Both the position numbers and the translations under genes were made by a program. From positions 1 to 9,687 of the forward strand of contig CAAGJR010000269.1 in assembly GCA_900770265.1 (NCBI GenBank): a stretch of 9,687 bases of DNA. Direction: 5' to 3'. Below, one piece after another: positions 1-6,531 of the stretch (within the stretch, counting starts at the first letter, position 1; every line of letters begins with the position of its first letter). The notes below the pieces were generated by a model. It ran no database searches. It saw only the letters and a list, made by a program, of their open reading frames with translations, and was not told the DNA's origin. Origin of the DNA: an uncultured Acidaminococcus sp. Its GTDB lineage: Bacteria; Bacillota; Negativicutes; Acidaminococcales; Acidaminococcaceae.

Positions 1-878
1 GCTCCGTCGATTCCTGCATGGGCACTGCGGCAGCAGGGATAGGGTTTCATATCCATGTTCAGGATTTCCCAGGTGGTCCCCAGGCCCTCCGTCAGTTTTT
101 CCAGATGGCCGCCGTCACTCATGGCCTTCAGCAGACCCCCGTCTTCCGCCTCCAGTACATGGACCGGCCCCTGCATGCCGTATTTGGCCAGATAGGTGCA
201 GCGCAGCCCGGTCATGGCCGCCTGGCCCGGGTTCAGCACCTTGGAGTTGGTGCCGTCCCCCAGGAACGCCCACACCCCGGTGGTCTGGGAACCGGCCAGC
301 CCCAGGGCCGAAGCCGTTGCTTTTCCGTCCAGCCCCAGCAGATGGGCGCAGGCCGCCGCCACGGCAAACGTGCCGCAGGTGGCCGTGGCATGCCAGCCCT
401 GTTTCCGGTGTGCTGCCACCCCGAAGGCCATGCCCACCCGGTGCCCCACTTCATAGCCGGCCACCAGGGCCGTCAGGAATTCTTTGCCGCTGCTCCCCAG
501 CTGCTGTCCCAGGCACCAGGCCGCCGGAATCATACTGGCGGACAGGTGGGTCTTGGACCCGGGATGCACATCATCCAGTTCCAGGGTATGGGCCAGCATG
601 GCATCGAGCATGGCCGCGTCGGTCACGGACCATCTTTCGCCCAGGGGCTGCCCCAGAAGGGCCACGCCGGTCCTCCGTGCCTCCGGATCCAGTGCCCGGA
701 GCGCCTGTTTCATATTTTCCACCAGCGGATCCCCTACGGCACCCAGAGCCACGCTGATGAGATCCAGGGCCCGATAGACCGCCGCCTGTTGTACATTTTC
801 AGGGAGTGAATCCCAAGAAAGGCTGGCCGCAAATGCAGCCAGCTTTTCCAGAGGTGCCTCCCGCACCATTTTATCCAT
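1..878 (-). CDS. MmgE/PrpD-family protein (2-methylcitrate dehydratase-like), C-terminus cut by window edge
   Basis: 292 codons are visible and the frame runs off the left edge; family members are usually about 440-480 residues, so roughly a third is missing. Family-typical stretches: LAHTLELDDVHPGSKTHLSA (residues about 98-117), the GWHATATCGTFAVAAACAHLLG region near 165-186, and KPYPCCRSAHAGID at the visible end. The family includes 2-methylcitrate dehydratase, cis-aconitate decarboxylase and iminodisuccinate epimerase, so the reaction cannot be fixed from family alone. Known members act in the cytoplasm on small tri- or dicarboxylates without an Fe-S cluster. The ATG at 878 was chosen because GAGG lies 8 nt upstream; the internal Met at 869 is too far from it. 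The gene starts 10 nt after the hydratase stop, so it is the third gene of that operon. An aconitase-like and a PrpF-like gene upstream favour an aconitate- or methylcitrate-type substrate (inference). Confidence 0.9.
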   Translation of the reverse strand, partial: MDKMVREAPLEKLAAFAASLSWDSLPENVQQAAVYRALDLISVALGAVGDPLVENMKQALRALDPEARRTGVALLGQPLGERWSVTDAAMLDAMLAHTLELDDVHPGSKTHLSASMIPAAWCLGQQLGSSGKEFLTALVAGYEVGHRVGMAFGVAAHRKQGWHATATCGTFAVAAACAHLLGLDGKATASALGLAGSQTTGVWAFLGDGTNSKVLNPGQAAMTGLRCTYLAKYGMQGPVHVLEAEDGGLLKAMSDGGHLEKLTEGLGTTWEILNMDMKPYPCCRSAHAGIDG

Positions 879-888
879 TATGTCAGCC

Positions 889-3171
889 TCAGCTTTCTTT
901 GAACAGGTTGATCATGGAACCTGCCAGCAGGGTCTTCCGTTCCGTGTCGTTCAGGATCTTCAGATCCAGATGCAGGGTCCGGGTGCTGCCGTCGGTGCCG
1001 ATGACCGTAGCGTCGATGCCGCCCTTGTTTTCTGCCACCACTTCGCGGATGTTCGGCAGCCAGAGCAGTTCGCCCACCTTCAGGTCGATGTTGTCATCCG
1101 GGTTCGTGAACGGCAGCATGCCCCAGTTCACGCAGTTGCTGCGATACCGTTTCGTGGCGTATTCGATGCAGATGTTGGCCAGGCCGCCCAGCACCTTCTG
1201 GCAGGAAGCGGCATATTCACGGGCGGAGCCGTCACCGGGCCGTTTGGCATACAGCACGGAGCCGATACCGGTGGTCTTCATCAGGGTATCCAGTTCCTTG
1301 TCCACGTCGATGCCCACATGCTTCAGCGGAGCGTAGAATTCTTCGGCGGTCTTGCCATCGCCGGCCAGACGGGCCTTTTCATAGGCCTGGGCAGCCTTGG
1401 CCCGGCCCACGTATTTCGGATCCTTCCGCAGCAGGGTGAATTCGGAGATCTTGAAGGGGTTGGACCGGTAGGAAGCCGTTTCCCCGGAGGGGATCAGTTC
1501 GTCGGTGGTGGTCACTTCGTCCCGGATGACGGAGGCTACCTGCAGCAGCAGGTTGTCGGTCAGGTGTTCCATGGCCGGCCAGTCCTTGATGAAGGGGCCA
1601 TACACGATCTCCGTGTCCGGCTGGGCCTTGCCGAAGCCGTTGTAGACCACGTTGTCGTAGATTTTCTTATTGAAAGTGAACGCCGGGATCTCTTCCGGTT
1701 TGAACACGTCCTTGATTTCTTCCGCAGAGGTCAGGTACCCGCCGTTGAAGGCCGTGGCGGCAATGCTCTTGGAATCCATCAGGGCTGCGGAAGCCACCTG
1801 GCCCATGTTGGGTTTGGAGCCTTCCCGGTTCGGATAGTTCCGGGTGGAGTGGCGCAGCACGAAGGCGTTGTTTTCCGGGCAGTCGCAGGCGCCGAAGCAG
1901 GGGCCGCAGAACGCGGTCTTCACCCGCACCCCTTCCGTCATCAGGTCGTTGACGATGCCATCTTTGTTCAGTTCGGTCAGCACAGGCTGGGAAGCCGGGT
2001 AGATGTTCAGGGGGAACATGCCCAGGCCCCGGTTCTCGGCTCTGGCCACCTGGTCCACATAGGAGATGTTCTCGAAGGAACCGGCGGCACAGCCGGCGAT
2101 GGCAGCCTGGTCCACCAGGATGCGGCCGTTCTTCTGGATCTTGCTCATCATGTCCGGATGGATGTCCGGGTTGTTCTCGAACACCGTCCTGGCATTGTCT
2201 TCCACGTACTTCATGTATTTTTCCGGATTGGCGATCACGTCCTTCAGCGGGAAGGCGTTGGAGGGATGGTAGGGCAGAGCGATCATGGGTTCCACCGTAT
2301 CCAGATCGATGTGGATCAGCCGGTCATAGTAGGCCTTTTCGCCGGGTACCAGGTGCTTGTAGTCGGCTTCCCGGTCGTGGATCTTGTAATCTTCCCGCAC
2401 CTTGTCATCGGTTTCCCAGATGGAGGTCAGGCAGGCGGATTCCGTGGTCATGGTGTCGATGCCGTTCCGGGTGTCCATGGACAGGGAAGCGATGCCGGGG
2501 CCGAAGAATTCCAGGATCCGGTTCTTCACGAAGCCATTCTTGAACGTGGCACCGATCAGGGTCAGGGCCACATCCATGGGGCCCACCCAGGGTTTGATGG
2601 AGCCGGTCAGGTAGATGCCCACCACTTCCGGATATTTCAGTTCATAGGTCTTGTCCAGCATGGCTTTGGCCACTTCCGGGCCCCCTTCGCCGATGGCCAG
2701 ACAGCCCTGGCTGCCGTACCGGGTGTGGGAGTCGGACACGATGGCCATGCTGCCGCCCTTGACGATCATTTCCCGCATGTAGGAATGGATGACGGCTTCA
2801 TGGGGCGGAACGAAGATGCCGCCGTATTTCTTGCAGATGGTCTCGGCGTATTTGTGCACGTCGGAGTTGATGGTGCCGCCCACAGCGCACAGGCAGTTGT
2901 GGCAGTTGGTGAATACGGTGGGCACCGGGAATTTTTTCAGGCCGGAGGCGCAGGCCGTCTGCATGATGCCCACATAGGTGTTGTCGTACACACCGATGGC
3001 ATCGAATTTCAGCTGCAGGTTGGCCGGGTCGCCGCTGGTGTTGTGGTTTTCAATGATCTGATAGGCAATGGTGTTTTTTCTGCCTTCTTCTGCGTTCAAT
3101 TCGGGATGATCCTTGGCCGGTACCGGTTTGCCGTCGACCAGGTAATGTCCTTCTGCAAAACATTCAATCAT
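889..3171 (-). CDS. Aconitase-family hydratase (YbhJ-like)
   Basis: 760-residue protein with the four-domain aconitase plan. Visible signatures: SDSHT (146-150), matching the conserved DSHT of aconitases; Cys361 in GCAAGSFENI, equivalent to the first cluster cysteine (SCTNSSYED in aconitase); Cys422 and Cys425 in FCGPCFG, equivalent to GPCIG; RNYPNREG (444-451), matching the arginine-rich substrate loop; and GDGSAREYAA (646-655), matching the C-terminal GSSREHAA swivel-domain motif. All three [4Fe-4S] ligands are present, so it should be an active (de)hydratase. Two additional cysteines (429, 431) follow the second cluster motif. It seems closer to the uncharacterised E. coli YbhJ type than to AcnA/AcnB (by memory). 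GAGGAG lies 8 nt before the ATG. It is the second gene of the operon, 103 nt after the PrpF-like gene and 10 nt before the PrpD-like gene. Known family chemistry is citrate/aconitate/isocitrate or 2-methylcitrate interconversion; the precise substrate here is unknown. Confidence 0.93.
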   Translation of the reverse strand: MIECFAEGHYLVDGKPVPAKDHPELNAEEGRKNTIAYQIIENHNTSGDPANLQLKFDAIGVYDNTYVGIMQTACASGLKKFPVPTVFTNCHNCLCAVGGTINSDVHKYAETICKKYGGIFVPPHEAVIHSYMREMIVKGGSMAIVSDSHTRYGSQGCLAIGEGGPEVAKAMLDKTYELKYPEVVGIYLTGSIKPWVGPMDVALTLIGATFKNGFVKNRILEFFGPGIASLSMDTRNGIDTMTTESACLTSIWETDDKVREDYKIHDREADYKHLVPGEKAYYDRLIHIDLDTVEPMIALPYHPSNAFPLKDVIANPEKYMKYVEDNARTVFENNPDIHPDMMSKIQKNGRILVDQAAIAGCAAGSFENISYVDQVARAENRGLGMFPLNIYPASQPVLTELNKDGIVNDLMTEGVRVKTAFCGPCFGACDCPENNAFVLRHSTRNYPNREGSKPNMGQVASAALMDSKSIAATAFNGGYLTSAEEIKDVFKPEEIPAFTFNKKIYDNVVYNGFGKAQPDTEIVYGPFIKDWPAMEHLTDNLLLQVASVIRDEVTTTDELIPSGETASYRSNPFKISEFTLLRKDPKYVGRAKAAQAYEKARLAGDGKTAEEFYAPLKHVGIDVDKELDTLMKTTGIGSVLYAKRPGDGSAREYAASCQKVLGGLANICIEYATKRYRSNCVNWGMLPFTNPDDNIDLKVGELLWLPNIREVVAENKGGIDATVIGTDGSTRTLHLDLKILNDTERKTLLAGSMINLFKES

Positions 3172-3274
3172 GATTCAGTCTCCTCTGTTTTTCTAACGGA
3201 TCCAACTCTCTTCCATCAGATCCTCTGTCTTCTCTTTTCAAGTTCAATCAAGCTGACATCTGGCGCCTGACATT
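3172..3274 (-). other. Intra-operon spacer
   Basis: A 103-nt gap between the isomerase stop and hydratase start, long for an otherwise tight operon. It contains the hydratase ribosome binding site (GAGGAG, plus positions 3180-3185) and a small direct repeat, CTGACAT at 3253-3259 and 3267-3273. I see no convincing promoter, terminator hairpin or gene. Confidence 0.5.
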
Positions 3275-4402
3275 TCATTGCCGGATATATACGTACCCGT
3301 CCATGATGCGCCGGGCCGTCCGGACCACGCCGCCCTGGAGGACTTTTTCGCCGTCCATCTTCATCATCACGTCCGTGACGCCGCTGGAGTGGCCCAGGCG
3401 CACGCAGTCGCTGTCATGCTGCCCCAGGATGTCGCTGACGATGGTGCCGGGGATCTTGGCGGCCGCACCGGTGGCCACGGCCACGGTCATGGGGTAGGCC
3501 TTGTGCAGGGCGCCCACGGAAATGGCCCGGACGCACAGGTCCATGTCTTCCTTCTTCACGATGTTGCCATCCATATTCTTGTAATCCTGGGCCGGGCTGA
3601 TAATGGCCACCTTCGGAGCGGACGTGGATTCCGTCCGGGCCTTCATGAAATCATCCACAAAGCCGAACTTCTGGGCGGTGATGCCCCGGATCCGCTCGAT
3701 GTGTTCCATCACATCCTTGTTCTGGTTCAGCTCGGTCAGTTCCGTACCGGTGATGCCCAGGTCGGAGGCCTTGATGAACACTACCGGGTTGGAGCAGTCG
3801 ATCATGGTGACTTCTGCCTTGCCGTACCCGGGCACGTCGATGGTCTCCTTCTTCAGGCCGGTGGGGAACAGTTTCCCCGTCTTGGCCCCGGCCGGATCTT
3901 CGAAGTACATGTCGATGCGGGAGCCGGTGCCCGGTACGCCCTGGATGCTGGCATCGCCGTTCACGCAGGCCATGCCGTCCTGGACCCGCACATGTTCCTC
4001 GATGACCTTGTTGGTGTTCACGTTGTAGACCCGCACCTTCGTGATGCCTTCCACCGGTTTCACCAGACCTTCGTCGATGGCATAGGGCCCCACGGCGGAG
4101 GAGATGTTGCCGCAGTTGGCGGAATCATCCACCCGGGGGATCACGATATCCACCTGGAAGAAGTGGTAATCCACGTCGATGCCGGGCCGGTCGGATTTGC
4201 TGATCACAGCCACTTTCGAAGTGGAACTCACGGTACCGCCCATGCCGTCGATCTGTTTCACATCCGGCGTACCCATGACCTTCAGGAAGATGTCCTTCCA
4301 TTCGCTCTCGTCCGCCGGCAGGTCCTCCTTGTGGAAGAATACGGCCTTGCTGGTGCCGCCGCGCATATAGACACAGGGGAATTTCCGTTGTTTCTGGTTC
4401 AT
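3275..4402 (-). CDS. PrpF-family isomerase (YbhH-like aconitate/methyl-aconitate isomerase or tautomerase)
   Basis: 375 residues from the chosen start. The PrpF signature opens the protein: PCVYMRGGTSKAVFF (9-23). Lys63 in TSKVAVIS and Cys97 in DSANCGNISSAVGP correspond to the lysine and cysteine proposed as catalytic in Shewanella PrpF, from the diaminopimelate-epimerase-like fold; the second half carries LGHSSGVTDV (336-345). Characterised relatives shift a double bond or tautomerise: PrpF (2-methyl-trans-aconitate/trans-aconitate to the cis form), and GalD/LigU (4-oxalomesaconate). An ATG at 4429 would give 9 more residues, but GGAGG at plus 4411-4415 sits 8 nt before the ATG at 4402, and the upstream ATG lacks a comparable site. 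First gene of the isomerase-hydratase-PrpD operon, divergent from the LysR gene. With an aconitase-like partner downstream, trans-aconitate or an alkylated aconitate is the simplest substrate guess (inference). Confidence 0.92.
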   Translation of the reverse strand: MNQKQRKFPCVYMRGGTSKAVFFHKEDLPADESEWKDIFLKVMGTPDVKQIDGMGGTVSSTSKVAVISKSDRPGIDVDYHFFQVDIVIPRVDDSANCGNISSAVGPYAIDEGLVKPVEGITKVRVYNVNTNKVIEEHVRVQDGMACVNGDASIQGVPGTGSRIDMYFEDPAGAKTGKLFPTGLKKETIDVPGYGKAEVTMIDCSNPVVFIKASDLGITGTELTELNQNKDVMEHIERIRGITAQKFGFVDDFMKARTESTSAPKVAIISPAQDYKNMDGNIVKKEDMDLCVRAISVGALHKAYPMTVAVATGAAAKIPGTIVSDILGQHDSDCVRLGHSSGVTDVMMKMDGEKVLQGGVVRTARRIMDGYVYIRQ

Positions 4403-4452
4403 GCTGATTGCCTCCTTCAAGCATTCCATCCGTTTTCTCTCTTGATGGTTCC

Positions 4453-4481
4453 AGTATAGCGCTTTTCATCCATTATGAAAA
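4453..4481 (-). promoter_or_regulatory. Predicted promoter of the isomerase-hydratase-PrpD operon
   Basis: On the minus strand, a -35 TTTTCA (4481-4476) is followed after 17 nt by a -10 TATACT (4458-4453), predicting a start near 4446 and a leader of about 44 nt. The same arrangement occurs at the transporter operon (7833-7861). Predicted by eye only. Confidence 0.6.
4463..4481. promoter_or_regulatory. Perfect 7-5-7 inverted repeat between divergent promoters
   Basis: TTTTCAT-CCATT-ATGAAAA. Its two arms hold the -35 elements of the divergent isomerase-operon and LysR promoters. TCATCCATTATGA (4466-4478) also fits the T-N11-A LysR-type half-site rule, so it could be an activation site centred near -26 of the operon start as well as a polymerase contact. 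Confidence 0.5.
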
Positions 4482-4491
4482 ATGATAGAAT
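4463..4491 (+). promoter_or_regulatory. Predicted promoter of the LysR gene
   Basis: TTTTCA (4463-4468), 17-nt spacer, TAGAAT (4486-4491), giving a start near 4498 and a leader of about 40 nt. It overlaps the divergent operon promoter back to back. The dyad at 4505-4519 would then lie at about +8 to +22 of this transcript, a position suited to autorepression (inference). Confidence 0.5.
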
Positions 4492-4504
4492 ATGTTTAGA
4501 ATTA

Positions 4505-4519
4505 ATTCCCAACTGGAAT
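4505..4519. promoter_or_regulatory. Putative LysR-type recognition site, isomerase operon
   Basis: ATTCCCAACTGGAAT is a 5-5-5 perfect dyad with T-N11-A spacing (T4506, A4518). Its centre, 4512, is about 66 nt upstream of the predicted operon start at 4446, the usual place of a LysR-type recognition site. A related dyad occurs at the identical offset in the transporter promoter (7885-7899). Confidence 0.55.
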
Positions 4520-4537
4520 GAAAAGGATGTGTTTCTC

Positions 4538-5395
4538 ATGGATGAACGGGATATCCAGATTTTCCAGACCCTGATGGAAACGAAGAATGTGACCAAGACC
4601 GCCCAGGCCCTGTACATGACCCAGAGTGCCATCACGAAGCGGCTGCACAAGCTGGAGGAGGAACTGGGAGCCCCTCTGTTCGTGCGCTCGGTGAAGGGCC
4701 TGATCCCGGCCCCCTCTGCTGACGCCATCGCCGGCGAAATGGAGGAGCTCCAGGCCACGCTCCAGCGCATGAAGACCCTGATCCAGTATGCCCAGGGCCA
4801 CATCGCCGGCCACCTGAAGCTGGGGGTATCGGTGAACTATGCCCGCTACACCCTGCCGGACCTGCTGAAGCAGTACATGACGGATTATCCGGAGGTACAG
4901 ATTTCCGTAACCACCGGCCAGAGCCTGGACCTGTTCACCCAGCTCCAGGCGGGGAAACTGTCCCTGGCCGTACTCCGGGGCCATTTCCCCTGGTCAGGCC
5001 AGAGCCGACTCCTTTCCAAGGAAAAGGTCTATGCCGTCACCAGCCGGGGCAACCGGGAAATCCCCTTTTCCCGGCTGCCCTACATCCACCGGACTTCGGA
5101 CAAGCCCTTCATGGCCCGGATCCAGCGCTGGAAACTGGAACAGCACATCACGGACGCTTCCTCCTCCATCCAGGTGAACGACATCGCCACCTGCCTGGCC
5201 ATGATCACCAGCGGCATCGGCTGGTCCGTGCTGCCGGAGATCTGCCTGCGGGGACGGAATGACCTGGTGAAGAAGCCTCTCACGTTCCGGGACGGCACGC
5301 CGTTCACCCGGTCTACCTTCGTGTTCTACCAGGAGGAATACGCCCACCTGCCCCAGGTGAAGATTTTTCTGGAGAGAATGGAAAAGGGGGTGTGA
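4538..5395 (+). CDS. LysR-type transcriptional regulator (YbhD-like position)
   Basis: 285 residues. The N-terminal winged helix-turn-helix (about 1-60) is clear: RDIQIFQTLMETKNVTKTA, then the recognition-helix region MTQSAITKRLHKLEEELG and the wing LFVRSVKGLIP. After a linker helix (about 62-86) comes the effector-binding domain, beginning GHLKLGVSVNYARYTLPDLL and ending in SGIGWSVLPE, which is typical of the family. The ATG at 4538 was chosen because AAGGA lies 10 nt upstream and the protein then starts at the canonical distance from the HTH. An in-frame ATG at 4475 would add 21 residues, but it lies in the shared promoter block and has no ribosome binding site. It is divergent from the isomerase operon and convergent with the lactonase, which suggests it senses a pathway carboxylate and controls both flanking operons. 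Confidence 0.95.
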   Translation: MDERDIQIFQTLMETKNVTKTAQALYMTQSAITKRLHKLEEELGAPLFVRSVKGLIPAPSADAIAGEMEELQATLQRMKTLIQYAQGHIAGHLKLGVSVNYARYTLPDLLKQYMTDYPEVQISVTTGQSLDLFTQLQAGKLSLAVLRGHFPWSGQSRLLSKEKVYAVTSRGNREIPFSRLPYIHRTSDKPFMARIQRWKLEQHITDASSSIQVNDIATCLAMITSGIGWSVLPEICLRGRNDLVKKPLTFRDGTPFTRSTFVFYQEEYAHLPQVKIFLERMEKGV

Positions 5396-5416
5396 AAAAA
5401 TGCTTTTTCACACCCC
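5387..5416. terminator. Hairpin between convergent LysR and lactonase genes
   Basis: Perfect 13-bp stem (5387-5399 with 5404-5416) with loop ATGC; the LysR stop codon (5393-5395) lies in the left arm. There is no T run after the stem on the plus strand. On the minus strand it is followed by C then TTTT, so it is a better terminator for the leftward transporter-lactonase operon, though it may act both ways through the A/T pairs at the apex. Confidence 0.6.
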
Positions 5417-5417
5417 G

Positions 5418-5445
5418 TCACTAGTCACTGGTCACTAGTCACTAG
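5418..5445. repeat. Four tandem heptamers (TCACTAG/TCACTGG)
   Basis: Four contiguous 7-mers: TCACTAG, TCACTGG, TCACTAG, TCACTAG, directly beside the 13-bp hairpin. A related heptamer run lies next to the terminator at 9211-9247, so this appears to be a genome-wide extragenic repeat associated with terminators rather than part of a gene. Confidence 0.75.
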
Positions 5446-5454
5446 CCGATGGAA

Positions 5455-5470
5455 GCCAGCTCACGCTGGC
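5455..5470 (-). other. Small hairpin after the lactonase stop
   Basis: On the minus strand GCCAGC-GTGA-GCTGGC: a 6-bp perfect stem capped by a GNRA-type GUGA tetraloop, starting 5 nt past the lactonase stop. No T run follows, so it more likely protects the 3' end or stabilises the message than terminates it (inference). Confidence 0.4.
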
Positions 5471-5475
5471 AAATT

Positions 5476-6516
5476 TCATAACTTCCAAACCACACACACC
5501 GGCGACCCTTCCTGGAGCTGCTGCGGCTCCCGGACCAGGCTGCCATCCTCCTGGATGGCGAAGCGGGTCAGGGTATGGCTCAGTTCGTTGGCGGCCACCA
5601 GGGTCTCGCCCCCCGGTTCCACGTCGATGAACCGGGGCTGCTTCCCGTCGGTGGCGATGTTCTGCCGATAACCCAGACGGCCCGTCACCGGATCGATGGC
5701 GAACACGGTCACGGAGTCGTGGGTCCGGTTGGAGGCGTACACGCATTTCCCCTCCGGCCCCATGACCATGCCGCTGGCCCAGCCCGGACCGAAGTAGTCA
5801 TCCGGCAGGGTGGTCAGGATCTGCTGGGGCTCCAGCTGGCCCGTCTTTTCATCGAAGTGGAAGAAGATGGCCGTGCTGTCCTTTTCGTTCACCAGGTACA
5901 CCCATTTCCCGTTGGGATGGATGGCCACATGGCGGGGTTCCGCTCCCTTCCGGGCCGTCCAGACGAAGGCTTCCGTCAGGGTGTTGTCCTGCGGGTCGAT
6001 GGCATACACCTCCACCTTGCCGATGCCGTGGTCCCGGCCCTGGCAGGGCACCAGCAGCCACCTGCCGTCCGGATGGAGGCACACCTGGTGGGGATGGGAG
6101 ATGTACCCGTGGGCTTCCTGCCCGGGCACGAACACCACCTGCTGCACCGCCCCCAGGCGGCCGTCCTTTTCCAGGGCCAGCAGCGTGAGGCTGCCCGTCT
6201 CCAGGTTGCCCACATACAGACCCCTGCCGTTGGGACTCACCACCAGATGCACCGGATTCGTACCATAAGTGGGCACGCTGTTCAATTCGGTCAGCGTTCC
6301 GTCTTCCGCCACCGCAAAAGCCGTCACGGTGCTGTAATCCCCATGGACCGCATACAGCCGGTCCTGTTTCTCGTTGAAGCACAGGTAGGACGGATTCTCC
6401 CCGCAGGCGGCCACCTGGAGTTCCTTCCATTCCCCCTGCTGCCGGCGGTACACCGTGATGCCCCGGCCGATGGCTTTCCGTTCTTTCGTGGTTCTGGAAC
6501 CAATATACGCAAACAT
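5476..6516 (-). CDS. Seven-bladed beta-propeller lactonase (Pgl/YbhE-like family)
   Basis: 346 residues, close to the roughly 330-350 of the 6-phosphogluconolactonase/3-carboxy-muconate cyclase family. Visible propeller repeats: YIGSRT at the N-terminus, NPSYLCFNEKQDRLYAV, NPVHLVVSPNGRGLYVGN, HPHQVCLHPDGRWLLVPC, EPRHVAIHPNGKWVYLVNE, GPEGKCVYASNRTHDSVTVF and QPRFIDVEPGGETLVAAN. No signal peptide, so probably cytoplasmic. GGGAGG lies 6 nt before the ATG. It follows the transporter gene by 15 nt and is surely co-transcribed with it. E. coli Pgl opens 6-phosphogluconolactone; fungal relatives lactonise carboxymuconate. Co-transcription with a carboxylate carrier and the neighbouring aconitase-type operon suggest a lactone of a tricarboxylate or related acid here, but a housekeeping Pgl role cannot be excluded. 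Confidence 0.88.
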   Translation of the reverse strand: MFAYIGSRTTKERKAIGRGITVYRRQQGEWKELQVAACGENPSYLCFNEKQDRLYAVHGDYSTVTAFAVAEDGTLTELNSVPTYGTNPVHLVVSPNGRGLYVGNLETGSLTLLALEKDGRLGAVQQVVFVPGQEAHGYISHPHQVCLHPDGRWLLVPCQGRDHGIGKVEVYAIDPQDNTLTEAFVWTARKGAEPRHVAIHPNGKWVYLVNEKDSTAIFFHFDEKTGQLEPQQILTTLPDDYFGPGWASGMVMGPEGKCVYASNRTHDSVTVFAIDPVTGRLGYRQNIATDGKQPRFIDVEPGGETLVAANELSHTLTRFAIQEDGSLVREPQQLQEGSPVCVVWKL

Positions 6517-6531
6517 ACTATCCCTCCCGGA

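Noticed and set aside
18..809. 263-codon open frame on the plus strand
   Set aside because: Opposite the PrpD-family gene, whose minus-strand translation carries the family motifs and runs off the window edge.
880..3270. 796-codon open frame on the plus strand opposite the hydratase
   Set aside because: It mirrors the hydratase gene almost exactly, its translation is a His/Gly/Val-rich antisense product with no recognisable domain, and the minus-strand frame has clear aconitase motifs and a good ribosome binding site.
4403..4429. Upstream ATG adding 9 residues to the PrpF-like protein
   Set aside because: GGAGG lies 8 nt before the ATG at 4402, inside this extension, so the shorter start is favoured.
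3278..4459. 393-codon open frame on the plus strand opposite the PrpF-like gene
   Set aside because: Antisense shadow in GC-rich DNA; the minus strand has the PrpF signature.
4475..4537. Upstream ATG adding 21 residues to the LysR protein
   Set aside because: No ribosome binding site; it lies over the predicted -35/-10 region and the block shared with the transporter promoter, and the extra residues precede the canonical LysR N-terminus.
4430..4537. Possible riboswitch in the leaders of the divergent genes
   Set aside because: The predicted leaders are only about 40 nt, with no aptamer-like structure; the dyads fit protein-binding sites better.
5418..5445. Possible CRISPR array from the tandem repeats
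   Set aside because: The units are 7 nt with no spacers and no cas genes are nearby.
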